A stretch of DNA of 64,000 bases from an uncultured Flavobacteriales bacterium (GTDB taxonomy: Bacteria; Bacteroidota; Bacteroidia; Flavobacteriales; CAJXXR01): NCBI GenBank assembly GCA_913063375.1, contig CAJXXR010000005.1, positions 62,001-126,000 on the forward strand, given 5' to 3'. Positions 53,853-62,976 of the stretch are shown here, one piece after another. Position 1 is the stretch's first letter. Each line of letters begins with the position of its first letter. The notes beneath the pieces are model-generated. The model saw nothing but the letters and a program-made list of their open reading frames with translations. It was not told where the DNA came from and did not search any database. Both the position numbers and the translations under genes were made by a program.

Positions 53853-55043
53853 TTAGTACAGGAAATGATTGAAGGGGTATCTAATTTTGTGGATATCAGC
53901 AATTATGGTATATAAATCAGCCCTCAAAGATTGCATATCCTCTTTATCTGTAGCAGAGATAAATATGCTCCTCTGATTCTCCTTACTCATCCAAGTTTGC
54001 TTCCAATGATCCAAAGACAGGTTTTCTCGCGTCACAGGGGTCAAATCATCTTCCTCCTTTGGTATGTACGTATACTTATCCACCTTATTAAAGATCATTA
54101 CACAAGGTTTATCCGAAGCATCAATTTCTTCAAGGATCTTGTTTACTGAATCGATATGATCTTCAAAGCTTTCATGGGAAATATCCACTATATGAAGTAA
54201 TAAATCAGCCTCTCTTACCTCATCCAAAGTAGACTTGAATGATTCCACCAATTGAGTCGGTAGTTTTCTGATGAAACCAACTGTATCAGATAGCAAAAAT
54301 GGTAAATTCTCCACCACTACTTTACGAACCGTTGTATCTAATGTCGCAAAGAGCTTATTTTCAGCTAAAACATCAGATTTACTTAGGGCATTCATAATGG
54401 TTGACTTACCTACATTAGTATATCCTACCAATGCAACGCGCACCATCTTACCACGGTTTTTACGTTGAGTAGCCATTTGCTTATCAATCGTCTTAAGCTT
54501 CTCTTTAAGCAACGATATCTTTTCTCTAATTATTCTCCTATCCGTTTCAATTTCGGTCTCACCAGGCCCTTTCATACCAATCCCTCCTTTCTGCTTCTGC
54601 AGGTGGGTCCACATTCTGGTAAGTCTAGGCAATAAATATTGATATTGCGCTAGTTCAACCTGTGTTACGGCGTATGAAGTTTTCGCTCTTCCCGCGAAAA
54701 TATCAAGAATAAGATTTGTCCGATCTAAGATTTTACAATCCAGTAGACCTTCGATATTTCTCAATTGAGAAGGCGACAGTTCATCATCAAAAATAATCGT
54801 ATCTACATCATTTGCTTTAGCAAACAACTGCACCTCTTCCAACTTTCCCTTTCCAATAAAGGTTTTTGGATTTGGCTTTTCGAGTTTTTGAGTAAACCGC
54901 TTTAAGGTTTGGGCACCTGCAGTCAGAGCCAAGAATTCAAGCTCATCTAGATATTCCGTAACCTTTTGTTCTGTTTGTATTTGGGTAACAACCCCAACCA
55001 AAACAACTTTTTCCTTTATGTGTTGCTCAAATTCAAAGCCCAT
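53853..55043 (-). CDS. hflX: GTPase HflX
   Basis: A 396-residue translational GTPase that rescues stalled 70S and 100S ribosomes. N-terminal HflX domain with PKTFIGKGKLEEV and FDDELSPSQLRNIE; the glycine-rich GGIGMKGPGETEIETDRR linker; the G domain with G1 GYTNVGKST, G2/G3 DTTVRK and SDTVGFIRKLP, G4 NKVD and G5 ISATD. Sits between a small membrane protein gene (17-base gap) and radA (24-base gap), probably one operon. Confidence 0.96.
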   Translation of the reverse strand: MGFEFEQHIKEKVVLVGVVTQIQTEQKVTEYLDELEFLALTAGAQTLKRFTQKLEKPNPKTFIGKGKLEEVQLFAKANDVDTIIFDDELSPSQLRNIEGLLDCKILDRTNLILDIFAGRAKTSYAVTQVELAQYQYLLPRLTRMWTHLQKQKGGIGMKGPGETEIETDRRIIREKISLLKEKLKTIDKQMATQRKNRGKMVRVALVGYTNVGKSTIMNALSKSDVLAENKLFATLDTTVRKVVVENLPFLLSDTVGFIRKLPTQLVESFKSTLDEVREADLLLHIVDISHESFEDHIDSVNKILEEIDASDKPCVMIFNKVDKYTYIPKEEDDLTPVTRENLSLDHWKQTWMSKENQRSIFISATDKEDMQSLRADLYTIIADIHKIRYPFNHFLY

Positions 55044-55060
55044 ACGATCAATTTATTTCT

Positions 55061-55447
55061 TTAGAACCACGGGATTCTTGACATCACCAAAACAACGGCA
55101 ATACCGTAAAGAATAGTTTTTAACTTTTGCTTTTGCTTAGGATCCTCCATTCTTTTTGTTTTTGAAAAAGCAACGGTGATCAATGCAATACTAATTATCA
55201 TTAAAGCAGGGTGTTCAAACTTGAACCTTGTAAGTCCTGCCTCAACTTTATCACTCATAAAATACATTCCAAAACCTACTAACAATTGGATATGGGCAAA
55301 AATCAAGGTGAATAATCCCAATTTGTGATCGAGCGCCTTGTGTTCCCCTTTTTGTAATCCAATGATAGCGGCGATAAATGATAGTACCAATAGTCCAACT
55401 ACTAGATAGGACATCATACTATGCAGATGTAAAAATCCTGTTTGCAT
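55061..55447 (-). CDS. small four-helix membrane protein, unknown
   Basis: A 128-residue polytopic protein with four hydrophobic helices (about residues 12-30, 44-62, 78-96, 110-125) and conserved-looking histidines: LHLHSMMSYL, LDHKLGLFTLIFAHIQLLVGFGMYFMS, EHPALMIISIALI. The paired His in helices suggests heme or metal binding, reminiscent of small cytochrome-b-like proteins, but no family is certain. It leads the hflX-radA unit with 17 bases between. Confidence 0.8.
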   Translation of the reverse strand: MQTGFLHLHSMMSYLVVGLLVLSFIAAIIGLQKGEHKALDHKLGLFTLIFAHIQLLVGFGMYFMSDKVEAGLTRFKFEHPALMIISIALITVAFSKTKRMEDPKQKQKLKTILYGIAVVLVMSRIPWF

Positions 55448-55530
55448 GGTGTAATATTTTGAAACGTTATTTAAGCCAACAATTTACTAAATTTTGTCGG
55501 TAACCTATACCTTGAAAAAATAATAAAAAA

Positions 55531-55562
55531 AAAGAAGGCTGCCCTTTCGGACAGCCTTCTTT
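55531..55562 (-). terminator. intrinsic terminator after ompA-family gene
   Basis: 11-bp stem AAAGAAGGCTG / CAGCCTTCTTT with a TTTC-like loop closed by further GC pairs, 20 bases past the OmpA-family stop codon; A-rich left flank gives the T run on the minus strand. Confidence 0.85.
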
Positions 55563-55581
55563 AACCAAAAACTATGTGAAA

Positions 55582-56805
55582 TTATTGAGCTACTACGATC
55601 TCAACTTTTCTATTCAAGTGTTGATTGTCATTACCTTGAACCATATCCATATTTGTATCAGTAGAAATTCTGTCTTCTTTGACACCAAATGAATTTACTA
55701 AGTAATCTCTTACCGCGTTAGCTCTGTTTGCTCTAAGCTCACTATTGAAAGTCTCAGAACCAAACTTATCAGCATAACCAGTTAAAGTTACATTTAACTT
55801 CTTGTTAGCTTTTAAGTATGCAGCAACCTCTGCAAGTACGATTTGATCTTCAGGAGAAAGTACCGTTGATGCTGTTCTAAAGTAAACAGTCTTAGCGATA
55901 TTGATGTCAGCGACATCATTCTTTCTTTTCTTAAGATCTTCAATCAAAGAATTATGAGCTTTTAATCTAGCTTCCAAATCTTTAATCTTATCATCCTGAT
56001 CAGCGTTAATTTTCTTAACGTTAGCAATTGCTTCCTCTACAGATTGAGCAATATATGCAGAATCAGGCTTCATGTTCTCTTTAGTACTTTCTGCAGCCCA
56101 GAAGTAATTTTTAGAGAATTTAGGCGTGTTATGCATCGCTTTGTCGTTCTTACCTAAAGTAATTCCAACACCGAATGAAGTATATAGATAGATGTCACTA
56201 CGAGCTCCATCATACTCCCATCCGTCAAGACCATCCTCAAACATATAGTTGAATTTAGATGTCAATTCAAGACGAACTCTTCTAGATACATTATAACGAA
56301 CACCAGCTCCAGCATTCATAACGAAAGCTTTTTCGTCAATCGAACCAGTTTGAGCACCATCCAATTTCAGATGTCTCGTTGCTTCATGCTCACTCCATGA
56401 TCCACCTACTGTACCGAAGAAACTCCATTCCGTTTCATCTTTATCAAGTAGAAGGTTTGTGAAATTATAAGTAACACCTAAATCAAAATTAGCGATGCTT
56501 CCTTCATAATATTCATTAGAATTAGCTCCAGTCATGTCTCCCATCATAAAACCAGCTTGAATACCCCATATTGGAGTAATCTGCTTTTCTACATAGATAC
56601 CATAACCAAGGTCAAATTCTGTGAAATCTCCATTCAAACCACTCATATCATCTGCTCCTAGAGCGTCTTGATCAGCAGCCTCAAATGGAAGATCGTATAG
56701 ATGACCGACGTGTACGCCGATCGTCCAGGTATTTAATTTCTCTTGGGCTTGAAGACCGGAAAGCATCAAGGCAGAGAGACTAAGTAATCCTATTGTTTTT
56801 TTCAT
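55582..56805 (-). CDS. OmpA-family outer-membrane protein with N-terminal barrel
   Basis: A 407-residue outer-membrane protein. Signal peptide MKKTIGLLSLSALMLSGLQAQ from ATG 56805. Residues 25-215 show alternating strands of an eight-stranded barrel (NTWTIGVHVGHLY, GIYVEKQITPIWGIQAGFMM, TFGVGITLGKND-type). Then a coiled-coil linker (about 235-290: AQSVEEAIANVKKIN, KDLEARLKAHNSLIEDLKKR) and a C-terminal OmpA/Pal peptidoglycan-binding domain (VTLTGYADKFGSETFNSELR, ANRANAVRDYLVNSFG, DNQHLNRKVEIVV). Anchors the outer membrane to the cell wall. Lies directly after the giant secreted protein but across a terminator. Confidence 0.92.
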   Translation of the reverse strand: MKKTIGLLSLSALMLSGLQAQEKLNTWTIGVHVGHLYDLPFEAADQDALGADDMSGLNGDFTEFDLGYGIYVEKQITPIWGIQAGFMMGDMTGANSNEYYEGSIANFDLGVTYNFTNLLLDKDETEWSFFGTVGGSWSEHEATRHLKLDGAQTGSIDEKAFVMNAGAGVRYNVSRRVRLELTSKFNYMFEDGLDGWEYDGARSDIYLYTSFGVGITLGKNDKAMHNTPKFSKNYFWAAESTKENMKPDSAYIAQSVEEAIANVKKINADQDDKIKDLEARLKAHNSLIEDLKKRKNDVADINIAKTVYFRTASTVLSPEDQIVLAEVAAYLKANKKLNVTLTGYADKFGSETFNSELRANRANAVRDYLVNSFGVKEDRISTDTNMDMVQGNDNQHLNRKVEIVVAQ

Positions 56806-56844
56806 ATCCAATATTTTATAAATCCAACTAAACGAATAATAAAT

Positions 56845-56870
56845 TCTGGGAAGGAATTAACCTTCCCAGA
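56845..56870 (-). terminator. intrinsic terminator after the giant repeat gene
   Basis: Perfect 10-bp stem TCTGGGAAGG / CCTTCCCAGA with an AATTAA loop, nine bases past the stop codon, followed on the minus strand by ATTTATTATT. The T run is interrupted, so termination may be partial and allow read-through into the OmpA-family gene. Confidence 0.65.
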
Positions 56871-56878
56871 TTTATAAA

Positions 56879-59800
56879 TTATTTAGTGATTACGATTTTA
56901 GCTCTTGTGATAAACTCTTCGTGTCTAATAACCAATTGATACATTGCAGCAGAAAGATCAGTCAAGTCCATGTCTACTTTAGAAGCAGCTACATCCTCGA
57001 AGTTGATTGTTCTGATACGAGCACCACGTAGGTCATATACATCAACACTTACATTTCCAGTAAACTGGTTAGAAAGGTTAATAGAGAATTGACCGTTATT
57101 TGGATTAGGAAGGATTGATACTTCACCTAACTCAAGTTCCTCAACGTCTAGTGTTGGCTCATTAGAATACTCATCCCCGATAAGGATAGTATTAGATAAT
57201 CCATTACATCCGTATGCGTTTGTAACAACACATTCGTATTTACCACCTAAAGTCAAGTTCAATTGAGCTGATGTTTCACCACCCATCATTACACTATTTC
57301 TGTACCATTGGTAAGAATCATAAGATCCAACAACCTCTAGTAAATCAGAACCTACTTGTACGATTTCAGCGTTAGCAGGACCAGCCTCAACAGTTACATC
57401 AATAGTACCGATGCTTACACATCCAGTAACTAGATCAGTATACGTATACGTAAGTGTATGTACACCAACACCAGCAACAGTTGGGTTGAACTCATTTACA
57501 TTGTAAACAGACCAGTAATCATATGTTACTGCACCACCTTCAGTAGGAAGTGGATATACTCCGCTTTCAACACACAATACAGGAACTGCAGCTAATGTAG
57601 GAGCAGTAGACTCAGTAAAGTTAACTGTTACAGTGAATGAACTAGATGTTGTGTTTCCAGCAGCATCAGTTGCTTCAAATGTATTGATAGTTAAACCTTC
57701 TGGGAATACACTTCCACTTGGAAGACCAGCAGTTTGAACTACAGTATAAGAACAGTTATCGTTGAATGTAGGCGCGTCATACTCAACAGCAGCATTTACA
57801 TCACAATCCGTGTACTCAACAACCATGTTTTGAGTTGTAGAAACTAATGTAGGAGCTGTTTGATCATTTACAGTTACTGTAAACGAAGTTGTAGCAACGT
57901 TACCTGCATCATCAGTAGCTGTAGCAGTAACAACTGTCACACCTAATGGGAATACATCACCTGAAGTATAATCAGTAGATACTGTAAATGCACCACAGTT
58001 ATCACTTACCAATGGTAGTGGAGAGAACCAACTAGCAGTTGCCTCACAATTAGCATTAGCGTTAACTACAAGATCATTCATAGCTGCAGAGAATACTGGA
58101 GCAACAGGGTCTACTACTATAACATCGAATGTGAAAGTAGCAACATTACCTGCATCATCAGTAGCAGTATAAGTAACAGTTGTTGAACCTACAGGGAACA
58201 TATCACCTGAATTGTAATCAGACGTATAAGTAACACCTGAACAGTTATCAACAGCTACTGGCGCTTGCCATGAAACGTTAGCTTGACAGTTTGGAGTATC
58301 GAATACTTCACTGAATACAGTTGGAACAGATACTACAAAAGGAGCAACGTTGTCCATTACTGTTACAGTAAAGGTTTCAGATGTACTGTTTCCAGAACCA
58401 TCAGTACCAGTTGCAGTAACTACAGTAGCACCAAGACCAAATACAGATCCATTTCCTAAAGAATAAGTAACAACTACACCAGCATCACCAGCATTATCAG
58501 TAAATGTTGCTTCGTCGAATGTTACAACAGAAGAACAAGAACCTGAATCCGTGTATGCGATGATATCGTTTGTAGTTCCAAGAGATTCTGGAGCAACATT
58601 ATCTTCAACGATAACGATAGCATTGATAGTTGTAGTGTTTCCTTCAATATCAGTTACTGTGAAGTCTACATTGTTTACACCTAGGTTTGAATCATCAAAT
58701 AACATTTGAGAAACAGCAAACGTAAGGTTTGAAGCATCCGTACAGTTGTCAGAAGAACCACCGTCTAAGTCAGAAGCAGCAGCGATAGAAGCATCACCGT
58801 TAGCATCCAATTGGATAGTTAGTGTTTGAGCAACAGCAACTGGAGCAACATTATCAACTACAGTTACTGTAGCAGTAGCAGTAGATGCATTATTGTCAGC
58901 GTCATTTACAACTAAGATTACGATGTGGTTTCCTAGGTCTGCACATGTATATGTAGTTGTAAACTGAGTAATAACAAGAGAACAGTTATCGTAAGATCCG
59001 TTATCGATCATATCAGCAGTAACTACTGCTTGACCGTTAGCGTCTAATTCAACAATGATGTTTTGAGCCAATGCAACTGGAGCAACATTATCTTCAACAG
59101 TTACAGTTGCAGTTGCAGAAGTCATGTTTCCACTTCCATCAACACCTGTAAGTGTTACAACGTTATCACCAAGATTAGCACAGTTGAATGCAGTAACATC
59201 TAATGAAAGTGTTAAACTACACTCATCAGAAGAACCGTTATCAATCATAGCTGAAGTAATAGTAGCTTCACCAGCAGCATCCAATTGAACAGTAATATCT
59301 TGTGTCATTACGATAGGAGCAACAACATCAACAACAGTTACGATAGCAACAGCAGAGTGTGCATTACCTTCTGCATCTTCAGCAGTTAAGTAAATAGCAT
59401 TATCACCTACGTTAGCACATGTAAAGTCATATACGTCAAGATATAGAGTATCGATACCACAGTTATCAGTAGAACCGTTATCTAGCATAGCAGCAGTAAT
59501 TGATGCATTACCTAGAGAATCAAGATCTATTGAAATACTTTGAGTAACAACAACTGGTACAACGTTATCTTCAACAGTTACAGTAACAGTTGTAGAAGAA
59601 GACTGACCATTTTCATCAAATGCAGTAATCATTACATCGTTATCACCAAGATTAGAACAATCGAAAGTAGCAATATCAATTACTAAGTTCAATTGGTCAT
59701 CACAGTTATCCGTTGAATTAACATCGATTTGATCAGCTGTAATTACAACTACACCGTTTGCATCAAGTTCAACAGTAATATCTTGAACATCCAATGTTGG

Positions 59801-62596
59801 AGCGATTGTATCGTAAACATAGATAAATGCGTCAGCAGAATCTACATTACCAGCGATATCAGTAACATATAGTCTAATTAGGTTAAGACCTTCTTCATCA
59901 CAGTAGAAAGTATCTCTATCTGTAGTATAAGTAATATCACAGTTATCATAAGATCCGTTATCAACAGCCATAACATCAACTACAGCGATACCACTAGCAT
60001 CAAGATAGATAGTTGAATTTTGAGCGAAAACAACAGGAACTAAAGTATCAATTACTTCAACGTTTACAGTATCATAAGAAGTGTTTCCGTAGATATCCAT
60101 GAATGAGAAGCTAACTGTATTAAATCCTAGGTCATCACAATCAAATGATGTAGGATCGATATTGATTACAGTTGGGAAAGGATCACAGTTATCAACCATA
60201 CTTGTAACTAGATAGTCAACAATGTATGTAGAATCAACAACTGCCATTCCTGAAGCATCAAGACCAATTGTATTATCATTAGCAACAACAAATGGTGCTA
60301 AAGTATCAACGATCTCTACTACAGTATAAGAAGTATCAGCATTTCCAGCTGCATCAAATAATATCATAGAAACAGTAGTGTAAACACCAATTGAATCACA
60401 ATCAATCACAGAAGGACTAATTATAGAATCGAAATTACAGTTATCCCAACTTCCATTATCTAGATCAGAGAATCCAAAAGTAAACATTCCAATACTATCA
60501 GCATATACAGTAATTGTATCATGAGCAATAGCCATAGGTACAATTGTATCCATTACATAAACAGTAACGTTTGCATCAGCAGAAATATTTCCACTATTAT
60601 CAACAGAGTTAACAACCATGTTAACTGAATCATAATCGTTACAGTTTACTGAATCCATAGAGAACATGAATGAATCAACTGAACAGTTGTCCCATGAACC
60701 TGAAATGATTCCAGTAGTATCGATTGGGCTAACACCCATTGAATCTAGATAAACAGTAACAGAAGGAATAGTTGCAATAGTAGGTTTGATAGAATCAACT
60801 ACATTAAGCGCAAAACTATCAACAGTTACGTTTGCATAAATATCATCTGCAGTTACAACGATAGTATCCCATCCTAGGTCATCACAGTCAACCATGATTA
60901 AGTTAGGGAACATGCTGTTTACACCACAAGAATCTGTTACACTAACATATTCAGAATCCATAACAGTGTAAACACCTAATGAATCTAAATAAACTGTAAG
61001 TGAATCAACAATATTCAAGTCTGGACCAATTGTATCAAGAACAGTAACTGTTAATGAAACAGTATCAGCATTACCTGAAGCATCAGTAGCGATCAACCAA
61101 GCAGTAATTGGAGAAACAGCAGCTGAATCACAGTTAACAAGATCGTTAATGAATGTGTAACCAATGCTATCACAGTTATCCGTAGAACCACCGTTAGCGT
61201 CGTCACCATTCATGTTAAGTTCTCCGTTTGCATTTAGATATACAGTGATATCTTGAGAAACTGCAACAGGAGCAATAGTATCCATAATAGAAACAATCGC
61301 TTGACAAGAATCAACATTTCCACCCATATCTGTAGCATACATCCAAACAGTATCTGTACCTAAGTCAGCACAATTGAATGACGTATCACTAGAAGTAAAA
61401 GTAATTGTTGAATCTCCAGCGTTATCTGTAGAACCATTATTTAAGCTATCTGGAACCAATGTAGCCAATCCAGCAGTATCAAGATACACTGTGAATGATT
61501 GACAGTTAGCTACAGGAGCAATTGTATCCAATACTGTTACAGTAGCGATACAAAAATCAGTATTCCCAGATGGGTCTTCTGCAGTTACTGTAATAGCGTT
61601 AGCACCCATTTCAGCAATTGTGAATGTATCTGTTGAAAGTTCAACAGAAGGTGCAGCTGTACAGTTATCAATAATTAGAGCCAATACAGCATCATTATTG
61701 ATATACGCATAACCAGATCCATCTAGATAAACAGTAGCATCCTTACAAATCATTGTAGGTTTGATAGTATCTAGAACAGTTACAGTAGCAATACAGTTAT
61801 CAGTATTACCAGCTGAATCAGTCACAGTCAAAGTAAGACTATGAATACCTTCTTCATCACAATCGAATGAAGTAGTATCCAAAGTAATTGACGCTACACC
61901 GCTATGAAGATCATAACTACCAGCACCAACAACAAGAGGATCAACCTGAGCCATTCCGAATTCATCAAGGTAAACCGTGTCAGCATTACAAATGGCAACA
62001 GGATCCAAGATGTCAAAGTAGCTAAACTGAACTGTCATAGTCTGACTTGGAGACGCACAAACAGATTCAGATCCCACAGCAGATACGCCACCCCAGTTAG
62101 GGTTACCGATCTCAGGACGAACAGCCGCGCTAGCGAAACAGTCACAACCTACAGCAGCATCAGCAGCTGGATAAATCTCAAGAGACATACCCATTGTATC
62201 AGCACCGATACATGTAGACGTACCTGAATCGAAACATTCAGACTTAACAACCCATTTATAGGTTCCGTCATTAATTAATGTGTCGACTCCAGTATTCAAT
62301 GCTTCAACAATAGCATTAACAAAAGACGAACCTTCTAGGGTATAACCTGTAGAATTCGAATCACTGGAAACAACAACTTTCACGAAATCCATGGCATTTA
62401 CATCCATAGAATCTCTTAAGGCTGTCCATTCATCCCATTGAGTAGTACCAGGACAGTAAGTCGTAGCATTATCAAAACTTTGTGAATAGGAAATTTGGAG
62501 TGTGTCGGCAGCTCTTGCGCTCACTGTAATTAAAAGCAGCAATAAGAGCTTTCGAAAACCACTCACACCTTTTAGTGAGTGTCGATAATTTCTCAT
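56879..62596 (-). CDS. giant T9SS-secreted repeat protein (HYR/Ig-like repeats)
   Basis: A 1905-residue secreted surface protein. Signal peptide residues 1-30 (RKLLLLLLITVSARAAD); a unique N-terminal domain to about residue 197 with several Cys; 18 tandem repeats; an Ig-like unit (VQVGSDLLEVVGSYDSYQWY, CVVTNAYGCNG); and a T9SS type A sorting domain (ILPNPNNGQFSINLSNQFTG ... KIVITK). Each repeat has the cadence APVA..(Q/N)..TVYLDANG, DNGSTDNC, TFDCADLG, VTD.AGN, VTVLDT. Repeats are very acidic and almost free of Lys. Family-level role is adhesion or surface matrix; no enzyme domain is seen. Probably calcium-stabilised (inference). Confidence 0.9.
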   Translation of the reverse strand: MRNYRHSLKGVSGFRKLLLLLLITVSARAADTLQISYSQSFDNATTYCPGTTQWDEWTALRDSMDVNAMDFVKVVVSSDSNSTGYTLEGSSFVNAIVEALNTGVDTLINDGTYKWVVKSECFDSGTSTCIGADTMGMSLEIYPAADAAVGCDCFASAAVRPEIGNPNWGGVSAVGSESVCASPSQTMTVQFSYFDILDPVAICNADTVYLDEFGMAQVDPLVVGAGSYDLHSGVASITLDTTSFDCDEEGIHSLTLTVTDSAGNTDNCIATVTVLDTIKPTMICKDATVYLDGSGYAYINNDAVLALIIDNCTAAPSVELSTDTFTIAEMGANAITVTAEDPSGNTDFCIATVTVLDTIAPVANCQSFTVYLDTAGLATLVPDSLNNGSTDNAGDSTITFTSSDTSFNCADLGTDTVWMYATDMGGNVDSCQAIVSIMDTIAPVAVSQDITVYLNANGELNMNGDDANGGSTDNCDSIGYTFINDLVNCDSAAVSPITAWLIATDASGNADTVSLTVTVLDTIGPDLNIVDSLTVYLDSLGVYTVMDSEYVSVTDSCGVNSMFPNLIMVDCDDLGWDTIVVTADDIYANVTVDSFALNVVDSIKPTIATIPSVTVYLDSMGVSPIDTTGIISGSWDNCSVDSFMFSMDSVNCNDYDSVNMVVNSVDNSGNISADANVTVYVMDTIVPMAIAHDTITVYADSIGMFTFGFSDLDNGSWDNCNFDSIISPSVIDCDSIGVYTTVSMILFDAAGNADTSYTVVEIVDTLAPFVVANDNTIGLDASGMAVVDSTYIVDYLVTSMVDNCDPFPTVINIDPTSFDCDDLGFNTVSFSFMDIYGNTSYDTVNVEVIDTLVPVVFAQNSTIYLDASGIAVVDVMAVDNGSYDNCDITYTTDRDTFYCDEEGLNLIRLYVTDIAGNVDSADAFIYVYDTIAPTLDVQDITVELDANGVVVITADQIDVNSTDNCDDQLNLVIDIATFDCSNLGDNDVMITAFDENGQSSSTTVTVTVEDNVVPVVVTQSISIDLDSLGNASITAAMLDNGSTDNCGIDTLYLDVYDFTCANVGDNAIYLTAEDAEGNAHSAVAIVTVVDVVAPIVMTQDITVQLDAAGEATITSAMIDNGSSDECSLTLSLDVTAFNCANLGDNVVTLTGVDGSGNMTSATATVTVEDNVAPVALAQNIIVELDANGQAVVTADMIDNGSYDNCSLVITQFTTTYTCADLGNHIVILVVNDADNNASTATATVTVVDNVAPVAVAQTLTIQLDANGDASIAAASDLDGGSSDNCTDASNLTFAVSQMLFDDSNLGVNNVDFTVTDIEGNTTTINAIVIVEDNVAPESLGTTNDIIAYTDSGSCSSVVTFDEATFTDNAGDAGVVVTYSLGNGSVFGLGATVVTATGTDGSGNSTSETFTVTVMDNVAPFVVSVPTVFSEVFDTPNCQANVSWQAPVAVDNCSGVTYTSDYNSGDMFPVGSTTVTYTATDDAGNVATFTFDVIVVDPVAPVFSAAMNDLVVNANANCEATASWFSPLPLVSDNCGAFTVSTDYTSGDVFPLGVTVVTATATDDAGNVATTSFTVTVNDQTAPTLVSTTQNMVVEYTDCDVNAAVEYDAPTFNDNCSYTVVQTAGLPSGSVFPEGLTINTFEATDAAGNTTSSSFTVTVNFTESTAPTLAAVPVLCVESGVYPLPTEGGAVTYDYWSVYNVNEFNPTVAGVGVHTLTYTYTDLVTGCVSIGTIDVTVEAGPANAEIVQVGSDLLEVVGSYDSYQWYRNSVMMGGETSAQLNLTLGGKYECVVTNAYGCNGLSNTILIGDEYSNEPTLDVEELELGEVSILPNPNNGQFSINLSNQFTGNVSVDVYDLRGARIRTINFEDVAASKVDMDLTDLSAAMYQLVIRHEEFITRAKIVITK
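57608..62005 (-). repeat. 18 tandem coding repeats of about 81 residues
   Basis: Counted by hand from the translation: 14 units of the YLD-type (each with one pair of Cys in DNC and F(D/N)C) followed by four HYR-type units ending at 57608. The average unit is about 244 bases. Units diverge at the DNA level, so the array is old rather than freshly amplified; the late YLD units (10-14) resemble each other most. Confidence 0.88.
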
Positions 62597-62976
62597 AGTT
62601 TAGTTAGTTGGTTAGTATTTATTATTCTTGTTTTTAATGTTTTAACCGCTGTATCCCCCCTATAAATCACGACAAAACACAGCGTTTGCAATGACAAATA
62701 TAAAGATATTTTTATACCAATGAAATGAACGAGCTATAAAGTGCAAAAATATATTACTCACCTCTGGTTATCTTGTGTCATGATAATCAATCAAATGAAT
62801 GCAGATATTTGACATCCTCGGTTCTTATTTATTTTTTCATTTTTTTTTCCATGAAAAAAAATCGTTTTTTTCCCATTTCATCATTTTATCATTCGTTTTA
62901 CCTTATAATCTGCTTCAATACAATCTATTAAGGTTGATATTTGAAATTATCACCTACATTTTACCCAAAAAAACAA
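62597..62976. other. AT-rich intergenic region
   Basis: 380 bases between the ABC permease stop and the giant gene start, both on the minus strand. It holds the promoter candidate at 62695-62702 and an A/T hairpin (nine T, CCATG, eight A) near 62840-62862 that could be a weak terminator for the permease gene. A short plus-strand frame here (from 62799) is low-complexity and runs into the permease gene, so it is not believed. Confidence 0.45.
62695..62702 (-). promoter_or_regulatory. -7 promoter element for the giant repeat gene
   Basis: Minus-strand TATATTTG matches TAnnTTTG, about 100 bases upstream of the start codon; a TTG lies 15 bases further upstream, closer than the usual 19-21. Confidence 0.35.

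Noticed and set aside
57608-62005. Tandem DNA repeats suggestive of a CRISPR array or satellite
   Set aside because: The roughly 244-base periodicity is coding and diverged, with conservation at the protein level only; no short identical repeats with unique spacers.
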